A stretch of DNA of 64,000 nt from Mitsuaria sp. GD03876 (GTDB lineage: Bacteria; Pseudomonadota; Gammaproteobacteria; Burkholderiales; Burkholderiaceae_C), in contig NZ_JAOCCU010000026.1 of assembly GCF_029840635.1 (NCBI RefSeq), forward strand, positions 1 to 64,000, given 5' to 3'. Numbering within the stretch: position 1 is the stretch's first letter; the number at the start of each line of letters is the position of its first letter. Shown piece after piece: positions 9,178 to 18,427 of the stretch. The translations under genes were made by a program, and so were the position numbers. Below the pieces are notes generated by a model. It saw nothing but the letters and a program-made list of their open reading frames with translations, ran no database searches and had not been told where the DNA came from.

Positions 9178-9522
9178 ATGGCGCTGGTGTATTCGACGGA
9201 GGGCGGGCGCACCTGCCCGCAATGCCGGCAGGCGCTGGCCGACTGCCGCTGCAAGGCGCAGGCGGCCACGGCGGTGCTGGGCGACGGCAAGGTGCGGGTG
9301 CGCCGCGAGACGGCCGGCCGCAAGGGCAAGGGCGTCACGGTGGTGCTGGGCCTGGCGATGACGGCGGGCGAGTTGACGGAGGCGGCCAAGAAGCTCAAGG
9401 CGGCTTGCGGCACCGGCGGCACCGTCAAGGACGGGACGATCGAGATCCAGGGCGATCACCTGGACAAGGTGATGGCCTGGCTGACGGCGGCGGGATTCGC
9501 GCCGAAACGCGCGGGCGGTTGA
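9178..9522 (+). CDS. SUI1/YciH-family translation-initiation-like factor
   Basis: A 114-residue protein related to eukaryotic eIF1 (SUI1) and bacterial YciH. The N-terminus carries a small Cys cluster (CPQC followed by CRC), and the core contains the basic RKGKGVTVV strand and the GTGGTVKDGTIEIQGDH segment diagnostic of the fold. Bacterial YciH is thought to influence start-site fidelity or act as a translation inhibitor under stress. A good ribosome site (CAGGAG) lies before ATG 9178. It stands alone between repeat-rich gaps. The family call is strong; the physiological role is uncertain. Confidence 0.92.
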   Translation: MALVYSTEGGRTCPQCRQALADCRCKAQAATAVLGDGKVRVRRETAGRKGKGVTVVLGLAMTAGELTEAAKKLKAACGTGGTVKDGTIEIQGDHLDKVMAWLTAAGFAPKRAGG

Positions 9523-9751
9523 GGCGGCGCGCCTGAGACGGCGCGGCTGACGCAGCCGCGGCATGGCGCGAGGCGGTGCGAGCACGTCGCCGGCATCGCG
9601 GCGGCGGCGCGCACGCCAACGGAGCGAATCCGCCGGGAGGCGGTGGCCGCGGGCCAGCCGAGCGGGCGAGCGCGGCAGGGACGGGGCATTGGCGCGCACG
9701 GGACCGGGGCCAAGACTGGCCGTCCCTTCAATGTCCTCGAAAGGACCCGCC

Positions 9752-10666
9752 ATGCAAGCCGCGACTTCCTCCCCGTCCGAGATCGACTCGACCCAACGGC
9801 ACCCGGCCGTGACGATGCTGCTGGACTGGTACGCGTGGGTGACGGCGCACCTGCCGTTCCTGCCGCTCCCCGCGATGCCGGTCATCGCGCAGTTCCTCGA
9901 CACGCTGACCGCGCCCGCGGCACCAGCGGCATCCGCGGCATCCGCTGCATCCGCGTCACCGGCGGATTCAGCGGTTGCCACGCAGGCCACGGAGGCCACG
10001 GAGGCCACGGAGACCGGGACGATCGTGCCGACTGTTCTTGCGCCCGTTCACGACGATGGCGTGCCCACCGAACCCAACGAACTCAACGAACCCGGCGTTT
10101 CCGAGGAGACCGGGCCCGGCCAGGAGCAGGAGCAGGGGCAGGGGCAGGGGCAAATCGTCGAGCACATCGAGATCATTGAGGACGACAGCCCGCTCGGCGG
10201 GCTGCTCAACGAGTGGTACGAGGCCAACCGGCAGCACGAGGGCAACAGCCTGGCGCCGACCCTGGACATCGGTGTCGCGCGGGACCAGGCGACCTTCGCG
10301 TGGAACGAGCCGATCCTGCTGTCCCTGCGCGACATCCAGACCCTCGACCAGCACCACGTGCCCGTGGAGGAACTCCAGGCCTGGGCGCAGCGCCAGCAGC
10401 AGGACCGCGTGTACGAGCTGTCCGGCTACGACGTCGACATGCGTCATGCGCGGATCGGCGTGAGCGGGAGCGCGGGCGACCCGGGCCTCGGCGTGCTGCT
10501 GGAGATCCGCGGCGGCAGCGTTCGTCCGCTGGAAGTCCTGTCCAAGGAGGACGATGGCCGCGAGGAGCCCGAGGCCCTCATCTGGATCGCGCGCTCGATC
10601 ATCGACGCGGGTTTGCCCATCGAGTTCCGCGGGGCTTACCCGGTGATGGGCGACTGGGTGGTCTGA
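9752..10666 (+). CDS. Hypothetical protein with low-complexity linker
   Basis: A 304-residue protein I do not recognise. ATG 9752 was chosen over longer in-frame starts because AAAGGA sits just before it. The N-terminus has a Trp/Leu/Pro-rich hydrophobic stretch (residues 22-50) but no clear signal peptide. Residues about 50-85 are Ala/Ser-rich with an ATE repeat, and residues about 120-132 are a Gln/Glu/Gly repeat. The C-terminal 150 residues look folded, with mixed helix and strand, and probably hold the functional domain. The low-complexity parts come from short DNA repeats (for example a tandem CGGAGGCCA unit near 9985-10013). Codon use matches neighbours. Function unknown. Confidence 0.7.
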   Translation: MQAATSSPSEIDSTQRHPAVTMLLDWYAWVTAHLPFLPLPAMPVIAQFLDTLTAPAAPAASAASAASASPADSAVATQATEATEATETGTIVPTVLAPVHDDGVPTEPNELNEPGVSEETGPGQEQEQGQGQGQIVEHIEIIEDDSPLGGLLNEWYEANRQHEGNSLAPTLDIGVARDQATFAWNEPILLSLRDIQTLDQHHVPVEELQAWAQRQQQDRVYELSGYDVDMRHARIGVSGSAGDPGLGVLLEIRGGSVRPLEVLSKEDDGREEPEALIWIARSIIDAGLPIEFRGAYPVMGDWVV

Positions 10667-10810
10667 GCCGACATCCGTGAATTCCTTGCGGCCCGCGCCG
10701 GCTTCATGGGCCCGGCGGGCCCTTGCCCAGGGGGAACGGCGCGTCGACGCCGCCTGGGCGCTGGTAGAGTGCGCGCCGCCTGAGAGCACCACGAGCGGCG
10801 CGACACGCCG

Positions 10811-10850
10811 CCTCATACCGCCTCACACCGCCTCACACCGCCTCAGGCGG
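10811..10850 (+). repeat. Four 10-bp tandem repeats (CCTCACACCG type)
   Basis: Four decamers in a row (CCTCATACCG, CCTCACACCG twice, CCTCAGGCGG) lie in the 246-bp gap before the lipoprotein gene. The last unit forms a small hairpin, CCGCC-TCA-GGCGG. The rest of this gap shows nothing else I can support, apart from a weak TAGAGT box near 10765. Confidence 0.65.
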
Positions 10851-10912
10851 CGCGATGCGCCGTCCCCCCTCACACCACACGCGGCGCGGAGCGCCGCCTC
10901 CAGGGAGTTCCC

Positions 10913-11458
10913 GTGTTCCATCGTTCCTCCGCCCGTCGCACGCTGCGCCGGGCCGCGCTGCTGTCCGTCTCGTCCGCGCTGTGCCTGCTCCTGAATGGTT
11001 GCGGCGGCGGTGGTTCCGACGATTGCGACCTCGGCAACGGCTGGGGCTTCAGCTACAGCCCCAGCGAAGTGGCCAATCCCGGCTTCGTGCTGACCTACAA
11101 GCAGGGCGTGGCCAACCGCTGGACGCTCAACGCCAACGCGATGAACGCCGCCTGCACGCGCGGCCTGAAGGTCACGATGCGTCCGAACAACGCCGAGCTG
11201 CCCGGCGGCGCCGGCCTGCCCAACGGCATCACGCTCAACGCCGGCACCGGCGAGTTCTCCAGCCCGGTGCTGACCGCGCCCATCGAAGGCATCTGCCAGA
11301 CGCCGACCGGCGGCATCGAGGGCCTGTCCAAGAACCGCGTCTGCCCGGCCGGCCAGGTGCTGACCGACCGCCGCTTCGTCATCGACATCCAGACCGACGT
11401 GATCAACACCGGCGCCAACCCGGTGCCGACGCTGATCTACTTCCGCCCGGCGCCCTGA
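10913..11458 (+). CDS. Putative lipoprotein of unknown function
   Basis: A 181-residue secreted lipoprotein. The start is GTG 10913, supported by a CAGGGAG ribosome site. A basic N-terminus (RRTLRR) and hydrophobic stretch lead to a lipobox-like LLNGC, so the mature protein would begin at Cys30 and be lipidated. A GGGG spacer follows. The mature part has about five further cysteines and strand-rich segments such as GITLNAGTGEFSSP, which resemble putative Ig-like or cadherin-like modules, so an extracytoplasmic beta-fold is plausible. No neighbour suggests a role. Confidence 0.75.
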   Translation: MFHRSSARRTLRRAALLSVSSALCLLLNGCGGGGSDDCDLGNGWGFSYSPSEVANPGFVLTYKQGVANRWTLNANAMNAACTRGLKVTMRPNNAELPGGAGLPNGITLNAGTGEFSSPVLTAPIEGICQTPTGGIEGLSKNRVCPAGQVLTDRRFVIDIQTDVINTGANPVPTLIYFRPAP

Positions 11459-11642
11459 GCGCCACCGCTGGCGAGCGCCGCGCGCCGCCGCCGCCGTGAC
11501 AGGCGGCCGGCGCCCGCGCGAGCGAGGGGGCCCGCTGGAAACAGGCGGCGCAAGCGCGACGTATGCACGCGCGTACCGCCGGGCGCGGGTCTAAGGTGGA
11601 CTCGACCGGCCCGACCTCCTCCCCGGGCCTGGGAGTCCGTCC

Positions 11643-11891
11643 ATGAGTCCGTCCCAGTTCGCCGCGCTCCAGCGCGACACCCCCGTCCGCGCCTGCTCCG
11701 GCCAAGGCCGTTTCCTGCTGCGCTTCGAATCGCTGTTCCACGCCGGCCGAGGCCTGTCCTTCCCGTGCGACGAGCGCGGCCAGGTCGCGCTCGACCAGCT
11801 CAGCGAACACGCGCGGGAGAACTACCTGTTCGCCCGCGCCGTCGTCGGCCACGAGTACGCGACGCCGGTCGTCCAGCGCTGCGACGAATGA
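11643..11891 (+). CDS. Small uncharacterised protein (82 aa)
   Basis: An 82-residue soluble protein with no signal peptide or membrane helix. It has balanced composition, normal codon use for the region, and predicted alternating strand and helix with a C-terminal HARENYLFARAVVG helix. It looks like a real conserved small protein rather than a shadow frame. There is no recognisable domain. ATG 11643 is preceded by TCCGTCC rather than a standard ribosome site, and a TCTAAGGT stretch near 11590 may belong to its promoter. Function unknown. Confidence 0.6.
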   Translation: MSPSQFAALQRDTPVRACSGQGRFLLRFESLFHAGRGLSFPCDERGQVALDQLSEHARENYLFARAVVGHEYATPVVQRCDE

Positions 11892-11967
11892 CGCGCCCGG
11901 GCCGGGAAGGCCCGGCGGGCTGGTCTTCCGGCCGACGAGTGGCGCGCCCGCCGTCGGCGCGCGGTCC

Positions 11968-12630
11968 TCAGCGCGCGGCGTCCCGCGCCGCGTCGTACTG
12001 CCCCAGCACCCACTGCAGCCCGGCCAGGTGCTGCTGGTCGTGGCTGCACAGGTAGTGGATCAGCGCCTTGAAGGTCAGCGGGCCGTAGCCCTCGAAGCGC
12101 GCCCGGCGCGCCAGCTGCTCCGGCGTGACCGCCGCCAGCATCGCGATCGTCTCCTGGCGCGCCCGCGCGAACGCGGCCAGCGCGGCCGCCGGATCGTCCT
12201 CGCCGTAGCGGCGCTCCCGCGCCAGCGCGTCCGTGTCCAGCGACGGCAGCAGCGGATCGTCCTCGGCCAGCGTGCGCCGGATGCGCTGCTGGTAGCCGTC
12301 GATCTCGATGTCGCGCACGTGGCACAGCTGCTCGATCGCGGTCAGCGGCTCGCTCGGGACGCCGTCCCACGACGGCGGCGCCCAATGGCGGGCCTCGGCC
12401 GGGAACAGCGAGAAATGCGCGGCCAGTTGGGCCGGGAAGGCCGCCAGCGCGTCGAGCGTGACCGCGTCGACCGCCGACGTGGCGGCGGTCGCGGGGAGCG
12501 AGGCCCCGGCCGCCGAGGCCGCGGTGGCAAATCCTGCGGTCGCAGATCCTGCGGCGGCGGCGGCGGGCAGGGTGGGGTTGGCGGGGTTGGCGAGCGGCGC
12601 TGGCTGACGGGTGTTGGCGTTGGCGTTCAT
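11968..12630 (-). CDS. DinB-like (four-helix bundle) protein
   Basis: A 220-residue protein whose C-terminal 150 residues resemble the DinB/YfiT-like metalloenzyme fold. A His in a CHVRDIE segment and the HDQQH motif are in the places where family members bind a metal ion. The first 60 residues are an Ala/Pro/Thr-rich low-complexity lead. ATG 12630 was chosen because further upstream the frame runs into the promoter of the divergent DUF3297 gene (69 bases apart). DinB-like proteins are often thiol-dependent transferases or damage-induced proteins; the substrate here is unknown. Confidence 0.75.
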   Translation of the reverse strand: MNANANTRQPAPLANPANPTLPAAAAAGSATAGFATAASAAGASLPATAATSAVDAVTLDALAAFPAQLAAHFSLFPAEARHWAPPSWDGVPSEPLTAIEQLCHVRDIEIDGYQQRIRRTLAEDDPLLPSLDTDALARERRYGEDDPAAALAAFARARQETIAMLAAVTPEQLARRARFEGYGPLTFKALIHYLCSHDQQHLAGLQWVLGQYDAARDAAR

Positions 12631-12699
12631 GCGGCTGATGTTAGGACGCCGGACTGCGGGACAATGCCGCGTTTTCCGATTCCCCTGCATGACCCCGCC

Positions 12700-12945
12700 A
12701 TGAGCGACACCACCCGCCCCGACCTGCCCGACCACCTGTCCATCGATCCGCGCAGCCCGCATCACAATGCCGCGGTCTTCGAGCACGACATCGGCATCCT
12801 CTTCAACGGCAAGGAACGCCGCGACGTCGAGGAGTACTGCGTCTCCGAAGGCTGGATCAAGGTCCCCGCTGGCCGCACGCTGGACCGCAAGGGCCAGCCG
12901 CTGATGATCAAGCTCAAGGGCAAGGTCGAAGCCTTCTACAAGTGA
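12700..12945 (+). CDS. DUF3297 family protein
   Basis: An 81-residue basic, soluble protein matching the DUF3297 pattern: an N-terminal LPDHLSIDPRSPHH segment, a central LFNGKER motif and a C-terminal KLKGKVEAFYK end. No catalytic motif is known for the family. A GACAAT box at 12659-12664 may be the -10 element. The gene is divergent from the DinB-like gene and convergent with the kinase gene. The family call rests on recalled similarity. Confidence 0.85.
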   Translation: MSDTTRPDLPDHLSIDPRSPHHNAAVFEHDIGILFNGKERRDVEEYCVSEGWIKVPAGRTLDRKGQPLMIKLKGKVEAFYK

Positions 12946-13020
12946 GCATGGCGCGCGGCGGTCGCGGCGGTCGATGCCCGCGCCGATCGCCGGCGCCGCG
13001 CGCGGATCCCGGGTCGCGGC

Positions 13021-14409
13021 TCAGGCGCGCGGCCAGCTGATCGCCACCCACAGGCCGCCGCCGTCGCGGTTGCCCATCGCGATGCGGCCACCGTGGGCCT
13101 CGGCGATCTCGCGCGCCAGCGCCAGGCCCAGCCCGCTGCCGCTGCGCTTGGTCGAATAGAACGGCAGCAGCGCCTGCGACAGCTGCGTCTCGGTCATGCC
13201 GGGGCCGCGGTCGCCGACCTCGATCCGCCAGTCGTCCCGCACCGCGGTCACGGCCAGGCACACGCCCTCGGGCGGGCTGCCCGACTCGTGCGCGTTCTTC
13301 AGCAGGTTGATCAGCGCCTGCTCCATCTGCGCCGCGTCGAAGCGGCCCGGCGCCGCGGGCAGCTCGCCCGCCAGCGCGAACGGGTAATGCGCCCCGAGCG
13401 ACGCGATGAAGGCCGGCCAGTCCACCGGCGCCAGCACCGGCGCCGGCAGCTTCGCGAAGCGCGCGTAGCCCGACAGGAAACCGTGCAGGTGCTGCGCGCG
13501 TTCGCCGATGCTGGCGAACACGCCGGGCACGCGCTCGTGCTGGCCGCGCCGCGCCAGCTCCGCGCCGCTGTGCGCCAGCGACGAGATCGGCGCCAGCGAG
13601 TTGTTCAGCTCATGGCTGATCACGCGGATCACGCGCTTCCAGCTCGCGACTTCCTGGCGCGACAGCTCGCGCGTCATCCGCCGCAGCAGCCGGAGCCGGT
13701 GCGGCTGGCCCTGCAGCCGGAAGTCCCGCATCGACAGGTGGAAGCGCTCCTCCTGCCCGTCCAGCACGATGCTGAACAGCCCGTCCTGCGCGCCCGCGAA
13801 GGCCTGGCGCAGGTCCTCGGGCGCGTCGGCCAGCGCCTCCTGGATCGGCCGTCCGGCCAGGCTGCGGCCCTGGTCCATCAGCTGCCGCGCGGCGATGTTG
13901 GCGTAGGCGATGCGGTCCTGCGCGTCGGTCAGCACCAGCGCCACCGGCGTGTTCTGCACCACCGTGTCCAGCAGCAGTTCCCGCTGCGCCAGGTGGCGGC
14001 GCTGCTCGCGCAGGGCCAGGCCCAGCTCGCTGTGCAGCCGCATCAGGCTGGACAGCTCCGACAGGCCGCCGGGCGCGTCGGCGGCGATCGCGCTGCCGAA
14101 CTCGCCGTCGCGGTAGCTCAGCACCGTGCTCTCCAGCGCGCGCAGCAGGCTCGCCAGCGGCATCAGCAGCAGGCTGGCCAGGCCCCAGACGATGGGCAGC
14201 ATCAGCACGAAGGTCAGTCCGAGGGCGGCGGCGCTCCACGGCGCCGGCGCCGCGAGCGCCATCGGGGCGAGCAGCTGAGGCACCGGCCACAGCGTCAGCG
14301 TCATGTGAATCAGCATCGCCGCGACCGCCGAGGCGATCAGGCACAGCGCCAGGCGCAGGTGCAGCGAGCGGTGCCAGCCCGCGCGCCGGGGCCGTGGCGC
14401 GTCGATCAT
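13021..14409 (-). CDS. NtrY-like membrane sensor histidine kinase of the exporter operon
   Basis: A 462-residue kinase. Two membrane helices lie at about residues 16-38 and 58-85 with a very short periplasmic loop between them, so the signal is probably sensed in or at the membrane. A HAMP-like linker and a PAS domain (about 145-240) follow, then the phosphorylation site His266 in the H-box ISHELNNSLAP, the N-box LINLLKNAHESG, and the ATP-lid motifs GDRGPGM and GSGLGLA. Its ATG overlaps the response-regulator stop (ATGA), so the two are translationally coupled. It is the last gene of the seven-gene operon and most likely controls that same operon through the sigma-54 activator encoded just upstream. 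Confidence 0.93.
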   Translation of the reverse strand: MIDAPRPRRAGWHRSLHLRLALCLIASAVAAMLIHMTLTLWPVPQLLAPMALAAPAPWSAAALGLTFVLMLPIVWGLASLLLMPLASLLRALESTVLSYRDGEFGSAIAADAPGGLSELSSLMRLHSELGLALREQRRHLAQRELLLDTVVQNTPVALVLTDAQDRIAYANIAARQLMDQGRSLAGRPIQEALADAPEDLRQAFAGAQDGLFSIVLDGQEERFHLSMRDFRLQGQPHRLRLLRRMTRELSRQEVASWKRVIRVISHELNNSLAPISSLAHSGAELARRGQHERVPGVFASIGERAQHLHGFLSGYARFAKLPAPVLAPVDWPAFIASLGAHYPFALAGELPAAPGRFDAAQMEQALINLLKNAHESGSPPEGVCLAVTAVRDDWRIEVGDRGPGMTETQLSQALLPFYSTKRSGSGLGLALAREIAEAHGGRIAMGNRDGGGLWVAISWPRA

Positions 14410-15743
14410 CCGGCGTCCAGCCCGTAGCGCTCCATGCGCCGGTACAGCGCCTGGCGCGACAGCCCCAGCGTCTGCGCCGCCCGGCTCACCACGCCGGAGG
14501 CCGCCTCCAGCGCCGCGACGACCGCCTCGCGGCTGGGTTCGTCGAGATTGCGCGAGGCGGCCGGCGACGCCGCGGGCAGCGCCAGGTCGGCCTCGCCGAT
14601 CACGCGGTCGCGCGCCAGCAGCGCGGCGCGCTCGATCGCGTTCTTCAGCTCGCGCACGTTGCCCGGCCAGGGATGCGCCAGCAGCGCCTCGCGGGCGCCG
14701 TCGCTCAACGCCGCGCGGCCGGCCAGGAAATGCTCGGCCAGCGGCAGGATGTCGGCGGCCCGTTCCGCCAATCCCGGCAGCGCGACCTCGATCACGTTGA
14801 GCCGGTAATACAGGTCCTCGCGGAAGGTGCCCGCGCGCACCATCGCGCGCAGGTCCGAATTGGTCGCCGAGATCACCCGCACCGTGGTCTGCCGCGTGCG
14901 GCTCGAGCCCAGGCGCTCGAAGCGGCCGGTCTCCAGCACCCGCAGCAGCTTGACCTGGCCGGCCAGCGGCAGGTTGCCGATCTCGTCCAGGAACAGCGTG
15001 CCGCCGTCGGCCTTCTCGAAGCGGCCCTCGCGCGCGGCATGGGCGCCGGTGAAGGCGCCGCTCTCGGCGCCGAAGAGCTCGGCCTCGATCAGCTCGCCGG
15101 GCAGCGCGCCGCAGTTGATCGCGACGAAGGGACCGTCCGCGACCGCCGAGTTGGCATGCACGATCGCCGCGATGCGCTCCTTGCCGCTGCCGTTCGGGCC
15201 GGTCACCAGCACCGACGCGGCCGAGCGCGCGACCTGGCAGGCCAGTTCCAGGCAGCGCAGCAGCGCCGGGGACTCCACCACCAGGCCGTCGAGCCGGTAG
15301 CGGCGGCGCAGCTCGTCGCGGCGCTGGCGCTGCTCCAGGCGGCTCTCGCGCAGCGCGCGGCCGTTCTCGGCCAGTTCCAGCAGGTTCTCCACCGTCGCCA
15401 GCAGCTTGGCGTCGTCCCAGGGCTTGGCCAGGTAGTCGGCCGCGCCGGCCTTGACCAGCGCCACCGCCTGCTCCAGCTGCGTCCAGGCGGTCAGCAGGAT
15501 GATGGGCAGGTCCGGGTGGCGCTCGCGCAGCTGGTGGAACAGCGCGCGGCCTTCCTCGCCCGAGGTCGTGTCCGCGCTGAAGTTCATGTCCTGGATCACC
15601 AGGTCCACGCGGCGTCGCGACAGCAGCGCGACGCCCTCGGCCGGCGAGGCCGCGTACAGCGGCTCGACGTCGTGCAGCGAGAGCAGCAGCGACAGCGCCT
15701 CGCCGACGCCGGCGTGGTCATCGATGATCAGGACGGTCCTCAT
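14406..15743 (-). CDS. NtrC-family sigma-54-dependent response regulator
   Basis: A 445-residue enhancer-binding protein. The receiver domain carries the phospho-acceptor Asp52. The central AAA+ domain has the Walker A GPNGSGKE, the GAFTGA loop that contacts sigma-54, and the LFLDEIGNLP Walker B region. The C-terminus has a Fis-type helix-turn-helix (SRAAQTLGLSRQALYRRME). It lacks no key residue, so it should activate a sigma-54 promoter when phosphorylated. The operon's own promoter region holds a near-consensus -24/-12 element and a perfect palindrome, making positive autoregulation likely. It is co-transcribed with, and overlaps, the kinase gene. Confidence 0.94.
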   Translation of the reverse strand: MRTVLIIDDHAGVGEALSLLLSLHDVEPLYAASPAEGVALLSRRRVDLVIQDMNFSADTTSGEEGRALFHQLRERHPDLPIILLTAWTQLEQAVALVKAGAADYLAKPWDDAKLLATVENLLELAENGRALRESRLEQRQRRDELRRRYRLDGLVVESPALLRCLELACQVARSAASVLVTGPNGSGKERIAAIVHANSAVADGPFVAINCGALPGELIEAELFGAESGAFTGAHAAREGRFEKADGGTLFLDEIGNLPLAGQVKLLRVLETGRFERLGSSRTRQTTVRVISATNSDLRAMVRAGTFREDLYYRLNVIEVALPGLAERAADILPLAEHFLAGRAALSDGAREALLAHPWPGNVRELKNAIERAALLARDRVIGEADLALPAASPAASRNLDEPSREAVVAALEAASGVVSRAAQTLGLSRQALYRRMERYGLDAG

Positions 15744-15776
15744 GGGTGGCGCAGCATATCGGATGGGAAGGGGAGC

Positions 15777-15803
15777 GCGGCCGGCCCGGACGGGCGCGGC
15801 CGC
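15777..15803 (-). other. GC-rich hairpin between permease and regulator genes
   Basis: Arms GCGGCCGGCCC and GGGCGCGGCCGC around a 4-base loop can pair with one bulge. The hairpin lies in the 102-bp gap between the last transporter gene and the response-regulator gene. There is no T-tract on either strand, so it may be a processing or partial-attenuation site that lowers expression of the two-component genes relative to the pump, rather than a full terminator. Confidence 0.35.
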
Positions 15804-15845
15804 GGAGGCTGGAGAAGGCGCGGAGCCGCGGAGGCGGCCGGGTCC

Positions 15846-17078
15846 TCAACCGCCGCGCAGCGCGGCGACCGGCGGCAGCGCCGCGGCCCGGCGCGCGGGC
15901 GCCAGCACCGCGACCTGGCCCAGCGCCCACAGCACCAGCGCGCCGGCGGGCAGGTAGACCAAGGGCAGGCGCGGCAGCTCGTAATGCGACATCAGCAGCA
16001 GGCTGATGCCGTAGGCGCCCAGCATGCCCAGCGCGATGCCGGCGGTGGACAGCAGCAGGTTCTCGGTCTGGAAGTAGCGCAGGATCTGGCCGCGCGTGGC
16101 GCCCAGCGCGCGCCGCGTGCCGATCATCCGGGTGCGCTGCTGCACCCAGAAGCTGGCCAGCCCGACGATGCCGAAGGCCGTCACGATCAGCAGGCCCACG
16201 CACACCCCGGCCAGCAGCAGCACCATCGAGCGGTCCTGCCGGTAGTAGGCCGAGCGCTGCTTGATCATCGTGTCCTGGTCGCGCACGACGCGGCGCAGCC
16301 CCGGGCTGTTGCCCAGCAGCTTGGCCGCGCTGGCCTTGAGCACCGCCTCCGGGTCGGCGCCCGGCGCGACGCGGATCAGGAAGCTGCCGCCGCGGAAGCT
16401 GGGCTGCACCGGCATCAGCATCGTGTCGAGCGCGTTGTCGTCCTGCGAGCCCGGGTTGGGCGAGGGCAGTTCCGCCAGCACGCCGACCACGCGCTGCGGC
16501 TGCTGGCCGTAGACGTACAGGCCCTTGCCCAGCGCCGATTCGCCGGGGAACAGCACGTTGGCGAGGTGCTTGTTGATGATCACCGCCGGCACGCGCGGAT
16601 CGGGGTTGTTGTCCAGCGAGGAGCCGGCGACGAATTCCTCGGGCAGGAAGTCGCGGCCCTCGACCAGCTTGAGCCCGCTGGTGGCGATGAAGCCGGGGCC
16701 GGCGGTGTAGTGGCCCGCCACCGCGCGGCTGCGCGCCTGCTCGCCGGCCTCGAGCCGCACGCTCGAGTTGTTGGAGTTGCGGCCGTACGGGTACTGGTTG
16801 GTCAGTGCCGCCGAGACCACGCCGGGCACCTGCGCCAGCGCGGCGAGGTCGGCCCTGGTCTGCGGCTCGGGGTTCTCGACGCGGGCCATGCTGGACAGGG
16901 ACAGCGTGATCAGCGCCTCCTCGGCCATGCCGGTGTCGGCGCTGATGCGGTCGATGCGCTGGAAGATCAGGAACAGCGCGTTGCACACGATCGCGCAGGT
17001 CAGCGCGATCTGCAGCACGATCAGGCCGGCGGCGGTCTTGTGACGCTTGAGCGTCGAGAGGATCGGGAGGATGTCCAT
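15846..17078 (-). CDS. MacB/FtsX-like ABC transporter permease (second)
   Basis: A 410-residue inner-membrane permease: one N-terminal membrane helix (about 20-42), a large periplasmic domain (MacB_PCD-like), and three C-terminal helices in the FtsX arrangement. A strong AAGGAGA ribosome site before ATG 17078 fixes the start. It follows the first permease after 17 bases. It has no ATPase domain of its own, so it should pair with the separate ATPase. The two non-identical permeases probably form a heterodimer, unlike the single fused MacB protein. Confidence 0.9.
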   Translation of the reverse strand: MDILPILSTLKRHKTAAGLIVLQIALTCAIVCNALFLIFQRIDRISADTGMAEEALITLSLSSMARVENPEPQTRADLAALAQVPGVVSAALTNQYPYGRNSNNSSVRLEAGEQARSRAVAGHYTAGPGFIATSGLKLVEGRDFLPEEFVAGSSLDNNPDPRVPAVIINKHLANVLFPGESALGKGLYVYGQQPQRVVGVLAELPSPNPGSQDDNALDTMLMPVQPSFRGGSFLIRVAPGADPEAVLKASAAKLLGNSPGLRRVVRDQDTMIKQRSAYYRQDRSMVLLLAGVCVGLLIVTAFGIVGLASFWVQQRTRMIGTRRALGATRGQILRYFQTENLLLSTAGIALGMLGAYGISLLLMSHYELPRLPLVYLPAGALVLWALGQVAVLAPARRAAALPPVAALRGG

Positions 17079-17095
17079 CGAGGTCTCCTTGGCGC

Positions 17096-18409
17096 TCACT
17101 GCGTCTTGAGCTGGATCGCGGGGGTGATCTGGCAGGCGCGCCAGGCGGGCAGCAGCCCGGCCAGCAGGCTGGCCGCCAGCGACACGCCCAGCGTCGTGGC
17201 CAGCATCGACCAGTCCAGCTGCGCGAGCTGCGCGTAGTCCGTCGGGCTCTGGCGCACGACCCACAGGCCGCCCCAGGTCAGCACCAGCCCCAGCAGGCCG
17301 CCGACGATGCCCAGGCTGCCGGCCTCCACCAGGAACTGCAGGAAGATCTGCGAGCGCGGCGCGCCCAGCGCGCGGCGCACGCCGATCTCGCCGCTGCGGC
17401 GCAGGCACTTGGCCAGCAGCAGGCCCACCGTGTTGGTCAGGCACACCACCAGGAAACCGAAGGCCAGCCAGACCTGCAGCTTGATGTCGCTGGGCACCAC
17501 CTTGCGGATGCTCAGCCAGGTCATCACCGGGCTCAGCCGGGGGTTGGGCGGACGCTCGAAGCGGCCGGCCTGGCGCTGCTGCTCGGAGTACTGCGTCAGG
17601 AAGGTCAGGTAGTCGGCCGTCTGCTGCGGCGTGTCCAGCTGCACCCAGTACTGCAGCCAGGCGCAGGGCGCGTTGAGCGAGCGCGGGTCGACGCCGTCGT
17701 TGCGGCCCCAGCAGTTCATGTTGCCCGAGCCGCCGAAGCGCAGCCCCAGCGACGTGGACAGCGGGATGTAGACGTCGGCCGCCTTCGCGTACTCGCCCAG
17801 CGTCAGGTCGAAGTAGTGGGGCGCCGGGCGCCAGGGCTTGAGCACGCCCACGACGGTGAAGTCCTTGTCGCGCAGCCGCACCGTCTTGCCGCGGCTGTCC
17901 TGGCCGCCGAACAGCTTGTCGTTGAGCGTGCTGGAGATCACCGCGACGCGGGCCTCGGCGGCGTCGTCGGCGGCGGTCCAGCCGTTGCCGTAGCGGAACG
18001 GCGGCTCGAACATCGGGAAGAAGTCCGCCGACGTGTAGCGCCCGCCGGTGAAGAACGGCGGTTGCGCCGCGTCGCCCGAGCCGGCCGGATCGATCGCGAT
18101 GAAGGCGCCGGTCATCAGCACCTGGTGCACCGCGCGCTTGGCGCGCAGCAGCGCCTCGCCGTCGAAGCGGGTCAGCTGCTGCATCGGCTCCTCGCCGGGC
18201 TGCCAGTCGCGGGTCAGGTCGGCGTCCAGCTGCACGCGGAACAGCCGGGCGCTCTTGTGCGGGATCGGATCGCCGGACATGACGTGGAACAGCGTCAGCG
18301 TCGTCATGCAGGCGGCCACGCCCATCGCGATGGACAGCAGCATCAGCGCGGTCAGGCCGCGGTGGCTGCGGAAGGCCCGGAAGGCCAGTTCGAGGTAGTA
18401 GGTCAGCAT
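17096..18409 (-). CDS. MacB/FtsX-like ABC transporter permease (first)
   Basis: A 437-residue permease with the same plan as its neighbour: an N-terminal helix (about residues 18-42), a large periplasmic domain of about 250 residues, and three C-terminal helices containing the [18 protein letters not shown] segment typical of FtsX/MacB permeases. The ATG at 18409 is preceded by a GAGGGGA ribosome site. It lies 18 bases after the TolC-like gene. The periplasmic domain would contact the membrane-fusion protein. The substrate cannot be read from the sequence; relatives export peptides, antibiotics or lipids. Confidence 0.9.
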   Translation of the reverse strand: MLTYYLELAFRAFRSHRGLTALMLLSIAMGVAACMTTLTLFHVMSGDPIPHKSARLFRVQLDADLTRDWQPGEEPMQQLTRFDGEALLRAKRAVHQVLMTGAFIAIDPAGSGDAAQPPFFTGGRYTSADFFPMFEPPFRYGNGWTAADDAAEARVAVISSTLNDKLFGGQDSRGKTVRLRDKDFTVVGVLKPWRPAPHYFDLTLGEYAKAADVYIPLSTSLGLRFGGSGNMNCWGRNDGVDPRSLNAPCAWLQYWVQLDTPQQTADYLTFLTQYSEQQRQAGRFERPPNPRLSPVMTWLSIRKVVPSDIKLQVWLAFGFLVVCLTNTVGLLLAKCLRRSGEIGVRRALGAPRSQIFLQFLVEAGSLGIVGGLLGLVLTWGGLWVVRQSPTDYAQLAQLDWSMLATTLGVSLAASLLAGLLPAWRACQITPAIQLKTQ

Positions 18410-18427
18410 CGTGGGTCCCCTCTCATC

